NCBI GenBank assembly: GCA_022729635.1
Contig: DZAU01000032.1
Location: 10,705-24,575 of the forward strand
Source of the DNA: Flavobacterium psychrophilum
GTDB taxonomy: Bacteria; Bacteroidota; Bacteroidia; Flavobacteriales; Flavobacteriaceae
DNA length: 13,871 nucleotides
Direction of reading: 5' to 3'
This document shows positions 1 through 8,400 of the stretch, piece by piece (position 1 is the stretch's first letter; the number at the start of each line of letters is the position of its first letter). The notes beneath the pieces were generated by a model. That model searched no databases. It saw nothing but the letters and a program-made list of their open reading frames with translations, and was not told where the DNA came from. The translations under genes and the position numbers were made by a program.

Positions 1-3
1 AAA

Positions 4-2841
4 TCAATGCGCTTCCAGCCAATCTTTTCCCATTCCTAATTCAACGTCCAAAGGCACATCGAGCTTGAAAGCATTCTCCATTTCGTGTTTAATCATTGGT
101 TGGATTTTCTCCAATTCCGAGTTGTGAACATCAAAAACCAACTCATCGTGAACCTGCAATAACATTTTGCTTTTCCAGTTTTCGGTAGTCAGTTTTTTAT
201 GAATGTTAATCATCGCAATTTTGATAATATCGGCGGCGCTTCCCTGAATTGGGGCATTCACGGCATTTCTTTCGGCACCACCTCGAACCACGGCATTCGC
301 CGAATTAATATCTTTTAAATAGCGACGACGACCCAAAATGGTTTGCACATAACCATTTTCTCTTGCAAATTCAATTTGTTCTTGAATATAAGTTTTCAAT
401 CTCGGATAGGTTTTGTAATAAGCCTCAATCAAGGCGGCACTTTCTGTACGAGAAAGCGAAGTCTGGTTGCTCAATCCGAATGCCGAAACCCCATAAATAA
501 TCCCAAAATTCACTGTTTTGGCGTGGCTTCGTTGTTCGCGTGTAACCTCTTCCAGAGGAACATTAAACACTTTTGAAGCCGTCGATTTGTGAATGTCTTC
601 GTGGTTTTTGAAGGCTGCAATCATATTTTCTTCTCCAGATAAAGCGGCTATAATTCGCAGTTCTATTTGGGAATAATCGGCAGAAACCAAGATGTAATTT
701 TCGTCTCGGGCAATAAACGCTTTCCTGATTTGGCGTCCTCGCTCAGTACGAATTGGTATGTTTTGCAGGTTCGGATTATTAGAACTCAAACGACCGGTTG
801 CAGCAACAGTTTGCATATAATCGGTGTGAATGCGATTCGTGATTTTATCAACTTGATTCGGCAAAGCTTCCACATAAGTGTTTTGAAGTTTTATCAGTTG
901 ACGCCAGTCGAGAATGTTTTTTACAATTGGATTTTCGACTGCCAAATAACTCAAAACTTCTTCTCCGGTGGCATATTGTCCTGTTTTGGTTTTCTTTTGT
1001 TTGGCTCCGCCAAGTTGCAGTTTGTCGAATAAAACTTCGCCCAGTTGTTTTGGCGAAGCCAAATTAAACGAATGTCCTGCCGTTTCATAAATGGTTTTTT
1101 GCAAGGATTTGATGTCGCTGTCCAATTCTTTCGATAAAGATTTCAGAAAATCAACATCTACACGGATACCTTCTTTTTCCATATCGGCAAGTACTTTTAC
1201 TAATGGAATTTCAATGTCTTCAAACAATTTTTTAGTTCCTGTTTTGTCTAATTCCAATGTAAAAATTTCCTTCAACTGTAAGGTTACATCAGCATCTTCA
1301 ACGGCATATTCCTTGATTTCTTCCAATGCAATGTCTCGCATCGATTTTTGACCTTTTCCTTTCCTTCCAATCAAATCTTCGATAGATTTTGGCGAATATT
1401 TTAAATAAGTTTCCGATAAAATATCCATACCGTGGCGCATATCTGGATTGATGAGATAGTGCGCAATCATTGTGTCGAATAGTTTTCCTTCTACTTTAAT
1501 ATTGTAATTCGAAAGAATTTTCAAATCATATTTTAAATTTTGACCAATTTTTTCGATGGTTGAATTTTCAAAAAAAGGAATAAATTTATCGATTAAAACT
1601 TGTGCTTCTTCCTGATTTTCCGGAAACGGAACGTAAAATCCTTTTCCTTTTTCATACGAGAATGAAACGCCAACCAGTTCTGCGTGCAAAGCATCTAATC
1701 CCGTTGTTTCGGTGTCAAAACAAACCGAAGATTGATTTTGTAGATTTTGCAACAGCAATTTTACCCCTAAATCGCCTTGAATAATTTGATAGGAATGCGC
1801 TGTATTTTCTAATGAATCGTAATATTGATGTCTTGTTTCTTCTGAAGTTTCATCGGGAATCATACTTCCAAAAAGATCGAATTGTTCTTCGTTTTTCGGT
1901 TGGGGTTTTTTATACAATTTGTCTTCATCTAAAGGAGCATTTGTCGTTACCCTTTCCCCTTTTTTGAAAATAGCATCAAATTGTTCGGCCATTCTTCGAA
2001 ATTCGAGTTCGTTGAAAAGAGCATCGGTTTTATCAACATCTGGAGTCGATAATTCATAATCGGTTTCGTCAAAAACCACGGGACAATCCAGTAAAATTGT
2101 TGCCAGAGTTTTGGATAATATTCCTTTTTCTTTATTGGCTTCAATATTTTCTTTCAGTTTACCTTTCAGTTGATCTGTATTTGCCAAAAGATTTTCGATG
2201 GTGCCAAATTCTTTCAATAATTTTTTGGCAGTAACTTCACCAACGCCAGGGAATCCTGGAATATTATCGGCGGTATCGCCCATCATTCCCAAAAAATCAA
2301 TTACCTGATCCGGGCGTTCAATTTCGAATTTTTTCAGGACTTCGGGAATTCCCCAAATTTCGATTCCGTTGCCCATTCTGGCAGGTTTATACATAAAAAT
2401 ATTTTCGGAAACTAACTGAGCAAAATCCTTGTCAGGTGTAACCATAAATACTTTATAATTCTGTTTTTCGGCTTGTTTGGCAATGGTTCCTATCAAATCA
2501 TCGGCTTCATAACCTTTGACTTCTATAATTGGAATGTGCATCGCCTGTAATAATTTTTGAATGTATGGAACTGCAATTTTTATGGCTTCCGGCGTAGCGT
2601 CACGATGCGCTTTGTATTCCGGGTATATTTCGCTTCTCAATTGGCTTCCGCCATTATCAAATGCTACCGCCAAATGATCCGGTTTTTCGCGTTTGATTAC
2701 ATCCATCAAGGAATTCATAAATCCCATTATTGCTGAAGTATCCAGTCCTTTGGAATTTATCCTTGGATTTTTTATAAAAGCATAATATCCGCGGAAGATT
2801 AAAGCGTAAGCATCGAGAAGGAAAAGGCGTTTTTGTGACAT
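4..2841 (-). CDS. polA: DNA polymerase I (5'-3' exonuclease, 3'-5' exonuclease and polymerase domains)
   Basis: This encodes DNA polymerase I, which fills gaps, removes RNA primers and takes part in excision repair in the cytoplasm. The 945-residue product has three domains. The N-terminal FEN-type 5' nuclease (about 1-290) carries GYEADD, TPDKDF and GDTADN (D189, D192). The proofreading domain (about 360-540) keeps all acidic motifs: D376/E378 in FDTETTG, N435/D439 in NLKYD, and Y512/D516 in YAVED, so it should be active, unlike in lineages that lost it. The polymerase domain has motif A DYSQIELR (D722), motif B K775 with F779 and Y783, and motif C HDE (898-900). The open frame extends 21 codons upstream to 2904, but homology to Pol I begins at MSQKRLFLLDAYAL, so I chose the ATG at 2839-2841. 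The length is close to E. coli Pol I (928 residues). The gene is monocistronic as far as visible and divergent from the next gene. The call is secure; the exact start is very likely. Confidence 0.97.
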   Translation of the reverse strand: MSQKRLFLLDAYALIFRGYYAFIKNPRINSKGLDTSAIMGFMNSLMDVIKREKPDHLAVAFDNGGSQLRSEIYPEYKAHRDATPEAIKIAVPYIQKLLQAMHIPIIEVKGYEADDLIGTIAKQAEKQNYKVFMVTPDKDFAQLVSENIFMYKPARMGNGIEIWGIPEVLKKFEIERPDQVIDFLGMMGDTADNIPGFPGVGEVTAKKLLKEFGTIENLLANTDQLKGKLKENIEANKEKGILSKTLATILLDCPVVFDETDYELSTPDVDKTDALFNELEFRRMAEQFDAIFKKGERVTTNAPLDEDKLYKKPQPKNEEQFDLFGSMIPDETSEETRHQYYDSLENTAHSYQIIQGDLGVKLLLQNLQNQSSVCFDTETTGLDALHAELVGVSFSYEKGKGFYVPFPENQEEAQVLIDKFIPFFENSTIEKIGQNLKYDLKILSNYNIKVEGKLFDTMIAHYLINPDMRHGMDILSETYLKYSPKSIEDLIGRKGKGQKSMRDIALEEIKEYAVEDADVTLQLKEIFTLELDKTGTKKLFEDIEIPLVKVLADMEKEGIRVDVDFLKSLSKELDSDIKSLQKTIYETAGHSFNLASPKQLGEVLFDKLQLGGAKQKKTKTGQYATGEEVLSYLAVENPIVKNILDWRQLIKLQNTYVEALPNQVDKITNRIHTDYMQTVAATGRLSSNNPNLQNIPIRTERGRQIRKAFIARDENYILVSADYSQIELRIIAALSGEENMIAAFKNHEDIHKSTASKVFNVPLEEVTREQRSHAKTVNFGIIYGVSAFGLSNQTSLSRTESAALIEAYYKTYPRLKTYIQEQIEFARENGYVQTILGRRRYLKDINSANAVVRGGAERNAVNAPIQGSAADIIKIAMINIHKKLTTENWKSKMLLQVHDELVFDVHNSELEKIQPMIKHEMENAFKLDVPLDVELGMGKDWLEAH

Positions 2842-3053
2842 AATGGAATAAATTATAGAGCGTAAATGTAACAAAAGTTTGAAAACTTTATGTGTTGTTT
2901 TCAATGTAGTTTCAGTTGAAATTATTTTGTTTTTTTAAAAAAAGGTTGATAAAGAGGATGTTACCATTTTTATAAATGAATTGACTGAAATTATTTTGGT
3001 ATGGTTTTAGTTAAATTTCAATTAATAAAAATTCGTTTCACTTAATTTATTTG

Positions 3054-3061
3054 TTATTTTG
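3054..3061 (+). promoter_or_regulatory. Possible -7 promoter element for the metallophosphoesterase gene
   Basis: TTATTTTG followed by CAC matches the Bacteroidota -7 consensus TAnnTTTG with one mismatch (T for A at position 2). It lies 18 bases before the ATG at 3080, so the leader would be very short. No good TTG is seen at the expected -33 distance. The same octamer also occurs at 2922-2929 and 2991-2998 in this AT-rich spacer, which weakens the call. Confidence 0.35.
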
Positions 3062-3079
3062 CACAAAAATTATATACCA

Positions 3080-4315
3080 ATGGTTTTACGCATATTAATA
3101 TTGTGTTTGGTGCTTTTTGTTGTCGAACTATATGCATATCAGGCATTAAGGACTGTGGTAAAGCCAAAATTTATTTTGGTTTCTTATCAAATAGTCAGCC
3201 TGCTTCTTTTCGCTTTTATTATTTATTCTTTCTTGCAATTTGATCGTAAAGTTGGGCAAACAAGTCAAACTATGCAAACGATGGGATTGCTTCTTATGGT
3301 CTATCTTCCAAAAATTATATTGACTTTAATACTCTTTGGGGAAGATATTTTCAGAGTTGGTATGGGTTCTGTAAATTATTTTGCAAAGTATAATGACAGT
3401 GTAGAGTTTCTTGCGTCAAGGCGAAAATTTGTTAGCCAGATAGGATTAGGAATAGCGGCGGTTCCTTTTTTGTCTTTATTATATGGTGTTACCAAAGGCA
3501 AATACAATTATAAAGTTATCAGGCAGCAAATATTTTTCCCTGATTTACCGGACGCTTTCGATGGATTTACCATTACTCAAATATCAGATGTTCATAGTGG
3601 CAGTTTTGATAATCCTGATAAAATTAATTACGCCATTGATTTGGTTAACGAACAAAATTCAGATATGATTTTGTTTACCGGCGATATTGTAAACACTGAC
3701 GCAAAAGAAATGCACCCTTGGATTGACACTTTTAAAAGAATCAAAAATCACGAATATGGAAAATATTCAGTTTTGGGCAATCACGATTATGGAGAATATA
3801 TTACTTGGCCATCTGAAGCTGCCAAAGAAGAAAATTTCCAAGCTATAAAAGATTTGTATGGTCAAATTGATTTTAAATTAATGCTCAATGAGCATACTTT
3901 TATAGAAAAAGGAACCGATAAGATTGCTTTGATAGGTGTCGAGAATTGGGGGCACAATTTTAAAAAAATTGGAGACATTAATTTGGCTTCTGCCAATTTG
4001 TCAAAGGAAGATTTTAAGATTTTAATGAGTCACGATCCAAGCCATTGGGAATATGAGGTGAAAAATCACGAAAAACATTTTCATCTAACACTTTCAGGAC
4101 ACACCCATGGATTTCAGTTTGGAATAGAAATTCCAGGTATAATCAGATGGAGTCCTATTCAATATGTTTATAAACAATGGGCTGGTTTATATGAAAATAG
4201 GGGAAGATATGTGTATGTAAACAGGGGTTTTGGTTTTCATGCTTATCCGGGCAGAGTAGGAATTATGCCTGAAATTACAGTCCTAGAACTAAAAAAAGCC
4301 AAGAATGTGGCTTAA
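3080..4315 (+). CDS. Membrane-anchored calcineurin-like metallophosphoesterase
   Basis: This is a binuclear-metal phosphoesterase of the calcineurin-like superfamily, of the YkuE/YaeI/LpxG-like type; the substrate is unknown. All metal-binding motifs are present: D170-x-H172 in SDVHSG, D202 in TGDIV, GNHD at 233-236, H318 in MSHDP, and GHTH at 340-343. The N-terminal part has three clear hydrophobic segments (about 3-22, 31-52 and 67-90). A fourth (about 121-137) is preceded by the twin-arginine-like SRRKFVSQ (113-120), and the catalytic domain follows from about 150. The open frame could begin at a TTG at 3059, but that codon lies inside a promoter-like element, so I prefer the ATG at 3080 (411 residues). 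LpxG-type UDP-diacylglucosamine pyrophosphatase or a phosphodiesterase role are both possible, and the sequence alone does not decide. A thioredoxin-like gene follows after 74 bp with its own promoter motif. Confidence 0.9.
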   Translation: MVLRILILCLVLFVVELYAYQALRTVVKPKFILVSYQIVSLLLFAFIIYSFLQFDRKVGQTSQTMQTMGLLLMVYLPKIILTLILFGEDIFRVGMGSVNYFAKYNDSVEFLASRRKFVSQIGLGIAAVPFLSLLYGVTKGKYNYKVIRQQIFFPDLPDAFDGFTITQISDVHSGSFDNPDKINYAIDLVNEQNSDMILFTGDIVNTDAKEMHPWIDTFKRIKNHEYGKYSVLGNHDYGEYITWPSEAAKEENFQAIKDLYGQIDFKLMLNEHTFIEKGTDKIALIGVENWGHNFKKIGDINLASANLSKEDFKILMSHDPSHWEYEVKNHEKHFHLTLSGHTHGFQFGIEIPGIIRWSPIQYVYKQWAGLYENRGRYVYVNRGFGFHAYPGRVGIMPEITVLELKKAKNVA

Positions 4316-4329
4316 TTCGTTTAAAATGC

Positions 4330-4337
4330 TACATTTG
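4330..4337 (+). promoter_or_regulatory. -7 promoter element upstream of the thioredoxin-like gene
   Basis: TACATTTG is an exact match to the Bacteroidota -7 consensus TAnnTTTG, 52 bases before the ATG at 4390. A convincing TTG at about -33 is not seen, because the stop codon of the previous gene lies there. It suggests the small gene can be transcribed separately from the phosphoesterase. Confidence 0.55.
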
Positions 4338-4389
4338 TAAAATAAATATCTCTTTTCAATAAATTTAGAAAATTAAATTCGTTGGTTTT

Positions 4390-4686
4390 ATGTCAAAATT
4401 TGGAGAACTTATAAGCACACAAGTACCAGTATTAATAGACTTTTACACAGATTGGAACGAATCATCACAGTCAATGCATCCTGTAATACGAGATGTTGCG
4501 GCGGCTTTGGGCGATAAGGCAAAAGTTATAAAAATTGATGTTGATAAAAATCAGGAACTTGCCGATGCTCTTCGTATTAAAGGACTTCCTACTTTGATGA
4601 TTTACAAAGAAGGACAAATGATTTGGAGGCAATCTGGAGAATTAGATGCCAATACAATAATAGGTTTAGTTCAAGAAAACCTATAA
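4390..4686 (+). CDS. Thioredoxin-fold protein lacking the CxxC active site
   Basis: This 98-residue protein matches thioredoxin along its length: VPVLIDFYTDW (residues 12-22), an alpha-2 helix, the strand KVIKIDVDKN (45-54), and the cis-proline loop KGLPTLMIYKEG (64-75, P67). D17 corresponds to the buried Asp26 of E. coli thioredoxin. The canonical WCGPCK is replaced by WNESSQ (22-27), so both redox cysteines are gone, and the protein has no cysteine anywhere. It cannot do dithiol-disulfide exchange by the standard mechanism. A scaffold, chaperone-like or protein-binding role is inference. It has no signal peptide and is probably cytoplasmic. It follows the phosphoesterase gene in the same direction with its own -7 motif, and ends 37 bp from the convergent deacetylase gene. 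The fold assignment is strong; the function is unknown. Confidence 0.9.
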   Translation: MSKFGELISTQVPVLIDFYTDWNESSQSMHPVIRDVAAALGDKAKVIKIDVDKNQELADALRIKGLPTLMIYKEGQMIWRQSGELDANTIIGLVQENL

Positions 4687-4723
4687 TCCAATCCTTTCGA
4701 TTCAAATATTTATCTATCCCATC

Positions 4724-5407
4724 TTATTTAATAGCATCGCATACAAATCCCTTTTCAGAAAGGATTTTTAAGGCTTTTGGCAAAGTATATTCTAAATTTG
4801 GAAATGCTTTTAAGCTGTCGTGAAAAACGATTATGCTTCCGGTTGAAACATTTTTCAAAACATTTTCCAAACACTTTTTTGGCGAAATTGAAGTATCATA
4901 ATCAGCACTCAAAACATCCCACATAATTATTTTGTAGCCCAATTGTCGTAGTTTTTTGGATTGTGATACTTTTATTTTTCCATAAGGAGGACGGAAGAGA
5001 TTGCAGATTTGCTTCGCCAGTTCGTCATTCTGGCTCGAGTCAGATTTCAGATTATAGATTTCAGACTGACCACTAACTACTGACCACTGAATACTATTTT
5101 CTAAATATTCTTCGGTTGAGGTATTCCACCCATTCAAATGGTTAAAAGTGTGATTTCCTATAGAATGGCCTTCGCTGATAATTTTAGAGAAAATTTCAGG
5201 ATATTTTTCTATGTTATTTCCAATGCAAAAAAAAGTGGCTTTAGCATTGTGTTTTTGTAATTCTTGCAAAACCCATTCTGTGATTTCGGGAGTTGGACCA
5301 TCATCAAAAGTGAGATAAATTTTGTTTTCTGTATTGGGAATATCCCAAATATAATTGGAGAATATTTTTTTAATGAGATTATTTGTCTTTATCCAATAGA
5401 AGTTCAT
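4724..5407 (-). CDS. Polysaccharide deacetylase (NodB homology domain, CE4 family)
   Basis: This is a metal-dependent carbohydrate N-deacetylase of the CE4/NodB type, 227 residues long. The five family motifs are visible: TFDDGP (33-38; D35 the likely base, D36 a metal ligand), HSIGNHTFNH with metal-binding H86 and H90, RPPYG (139-143), WDVLSADYD (163-171), and VFHDS with H196. All catalytic residues are retained, so it is probably active. The substrate could be peptidoglycan or another N-acetylglucosamine polymer and cannot be decided here. No clear signal peptide precedes the domain, so its location is uncertain. Between motifs 2 and 3, residues about 107-131 are encoded by repeat-like DNA and do not look like the usual helix. 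The gene lies 88 bp downstream of the GT117 gene on the same strand, with a terminator-like hairpin between them, and converges with the thioredoxin-like gene. Confidence 0.93.
   Translation of the reverse strand: MNFYWIKTNNLIKKIFSNYIWDIPNTENKIYLTFDDGPTPEITEWVLQELQKHNAKATFFCIGNNIEKYPEIFSKIISEGHSIGNHTFNHLNGWNTSTEEYLENSIQWSVVSGQSEIYNLKSDSSQNDELAKQICNLFRPPYGKIKVSQSKKLRQLGYKIIMWDVLSADYDTSISPKKCLENVLKNVSTGSIIVFHDSLKAFPNLEYTLPKALKILSEKGFVCDAIK
5015..5089 (-). repeat. Repeat-like insertion inside the deacetylase coding sequence
   Basis: Two short direct repeats stand here with the same 14-base period: AGATTTCAGA at 5042-5051 and 5056-5065, and ACTGACCACT at 5065-5074 and 5079-5088. Read on the minus strand the block gives WSVVSGQSEIYNL and then SSQNDEL in the deacetylase frame. 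From memory, such strings are typical of translated intergenic repeats in Bacteroidota and cyanobacteria rather than of CE4 enzymes. The frame is kept and no stop codon is introduced. Confidence 0.6.
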
Positions 5408-5430
5408 TATTCAGGTTTTTATTAAATGAA

Positions 5431-5469
5431 ATAAAAAATGTAACGGCATTTTTCAACATCGTTACATTT
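5431..5469 (-). terminator. Rho-independent terminator downstream of the GT117 gene
   Basis: A perfect 10-bp inverted repeat (5436-5445 with 5460-5469, arms AAATGTAACG and CGTTACATTT) encloses a 14-base loop. On the minus strand the second arm runs into TTTTTTATTT, giving the U-run expected of a terminator for the upstream GT117 gene. It lies 27 bp past that gene's stop codon. The long loop and AT-rich outer stem make it moderate rather than strong, so some read-through into the deacetylase gene is possible. Confidence 0.6.
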
Positions 5470-5495
5470 ATTAGACCTCATATTTTTAAAATTTG

Positions 5496-8400
5496 CTACT
5501 CTCTTTCACGTTCAAAACGGGAAAACATTTTGATATAGGTATTAAAAGGAGCTCTGTTTTTATTGTAAAATTGAATATCGCCACTTTCCTTCATCACTTG
5601 CAATAAACTTCTGTAACGTTCGATATCGGTTATGATATCAACAGCCATTTCCATTTGCTCTGAAGATTTTAGAGTGCCATAATAATTAAGGTTCTCTTGG
5701 TATTTTAGTATTAATTTATCCAGAAGTTGACGGGCTTTTGCTGCTTCGCCTACTTCATAATAGCCTCTGGTAAAAGGCTCTACCATTGAGTAATAACCAA
5801 ATTTTTCTAAAGGCATTTTTGTCATTGCCAAGTCAATCACATTTTTGGCTTTGTCCAGTTGCCCTTCAGCGATTAGCTTGTCCATCAATCTGGAGAGAAC
5901 TGATCGATAAGAAATACTGTTTTTTCTAGTTTCCGGATCGTGATAAATGTTGCCATCACTATTTCCCCAATCCCATTTCATCACGATAGAATACATTTTA
6001 TCCGCATCAATATCACCCATATCCATTGGGTTTGAATCTTTTTCGAATGGTGTTTTTATTGGAACTAATTTATAAATCATACCTTCGAGTTGGAGATAAT
6101 TCTTCATCCATAAATAATCTTCGTCGGCAAATGCACCAGGACTAAAATAAATAGGTCTTTTCCAATTGTTATTAGCCACGATATCGAGCATCATCAGGCG
6201 GTTTTTGTATAATGCGTTTCCTTTTATATCGACGTCGATATAGGACACAATAGAATCGTTGAATTTTGCAGCCACCACTTTGTTCTGGATAATGCTGTTT
6301 TTGTCAATAGGAATCCTTATTTTATTTGTTGGATAAAAATGAATGGTTTGTCCGTTTTGCATTTCAACAGTCGATTTCGGATTTTTGATAAAATTGATGA
6401 AATCTTTTATATCCCAACGGCTATCAATTTTTGGAATATATGCCACATAATCGAGTTTATCACCCACATATTCATCGTGATTAAAAGAAATAGGCAAAGG
6501 GTTTGATTCGTAGGTTTTAGTTTTCATTTGGTCAATATACCAATCCGTCATAAAAAGGCTGGTATTTACGATTTTAACATCGGTTCTTACGTGTTCGATT
6601 TCTTGGGCATACCAAAGCGGGAAGGTGTCATTATCGCCAATGGTAAATAAAATCGCATTTGGATCACAGGAATTTAGGTAGGATTTTGCCAATGCTGTTG
6701 CGGTATATTTCCCTGAACGATCGTGGTCATCCCAGTTTTGGAAAGCCATAAGAACTGGAACTGCCAGTAAACTGACTGCAATAATGGTAACTCCTGCAAT
6801 TTTTGGAGCGATATAATCCCGAAGACTTTCATACAAGGCATATACTCCAAATCCTATCCAAATTGCAAAAACATAAAAGGAACCCACCAAAGCATAATCT
6901 CTTTCGCGAGGTTCAAAAGGTCTTTCGTTGAGGTAAATTTTTAAGGCAATTCCCATAAATAGGAATAATACCAAAAGCACGTAGAAACTTTTTCGATCTC
7001 TGCTGGCGTGATACATTATACCAATGAGTCCTAATATAAAAGGCAAAAAATAATATACATTTCTTCCCTTATTATTCAATACATCTGAAGGTAAATTTTG
7101 TTGAGAGCCTAAATGCAAATCATCAATAAATGGAATGCCACTAAGCCAGTTTCCGTCCTGATAATCATATCTTCCCTGAATGTCGTTTTGACGCCCGACA
7201 AAATTCCACATTAAATATCTGAAATACATATAGCCAAATTGGTATTCGGCCATAAATCTTAAATTGTCAGCAGTTGATGGTTTTTCTACTATCAAATAGT
7301 CGCCATAGCTTTTTAAGAATTTTACATAGCCATCATTATCAATTTGTTTTTGTGCATAAGCTTGTCTAAATTCGGTTACCGTTTTTTCAACTTCGTTTCT
7401 TAATTGGGTAATGGCTTTGTTATAATCTTCTTCCGAAAGTTGACTAGGATCAATACCGTATTTTGGCAATTCTTCCTCATAAGGATAATCAGGATTCAAC
7501 CTAAACTGTGGCGGATTGGTAAAATTGATGTAGTTTTCTATATTTTCACCACTCCACAAACGAGGTAGAATAGTTTTGTGTGCATCATCAAAATTTTGTT
7601 CTGCATTTTTATAATTATTTACAATAACATATTTCCCTGTTTTATAATCTCTTTCATAGTTTGGAGCTTTGTCTAAATAAGGATTGTCTTTGTCCAAACC
7701 GCCAAAAGTTTCGGTATATTGTGAGCCATAAAACAAAGGGTTTGAACCATATTGTTCCCTATTGTAGTATGCCAAAACCTCACGTGCATCCGAGGGTTTG
7801 TTTTCGTTAATTACCGTATTGGCATTGGCGCGAATTGGCAACATCATCCAGGTAGAAAAACCTATTAAGATGAATAAAATACATAAAATTAGGGTATTGA
7901 AATGCACATAGCCTTTGTTGTGAGTGTATTTTAAACCAAAATAAAAGAAGGCAATTAGAAGCAAAACAACAAAAATGGTTCCCGAGTCAAATGGCATTCC
8001 TAGTTCATTGACCATAAAAACTTCGGTTTTACCAAAGAAAGCCATCGTCAAAGGCAATAATAGTTTAAAGATGAACAACAATATAGCAACAACAACAACA
8101 TTGGCAATAATAAAATTTTTGATAGTAACTTCTTTATAATGCTTGAAAAAATAAAGGAAACCGATGGCGGGAATGGTCAATAATGCCATAAAATGAACAC
8201 CAAAAGTAAGTCCAACCACTAATGAAATAATCAACAGCCAGCGATTGCCTCTTGGCGAATCCATATCTTGCTCCCAGCGTAAACCCAACCAAAAAAGCAG
8301 AGCAATAAACAAGGAAGCCATAGCATAAACTTCGGCTTCAACGGCACTTGCCCAAAAACTGTCCGAAAAAGTAAACGCCAATGCACCTACAAAAGAACTG

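Noticed and set aside
343..1784. Plus-strand open frames opposite polA (for example 343-576, 667-1032, 1091-1351, 1602-1784)
   Set aside because: All lie antisense to well-matched polA domains, resemble no known family, and have no promoter motif of their own.
2842..2904. 21-codon upstream extension of the polA frame
   Set aside because: It has no resemblance to Pol I, which begins at MSQKRLFLLDAYAL. The extension is simply open AT-rich leader sequence.
3059..3079. TTG start giving seven extra residues on the phosphoesterase
   Set aside because: The TTG overlaps a promoter-like TTATTTTG, and an ATG follows at 3080, just before the first membrane helix.
4687..4723. Possible bidirectional terminator between the convergent thioredoxin-like and deacetylase genes
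   Set aside because: The 37-bp gap has no inverted repeat with a U-run on either strand.
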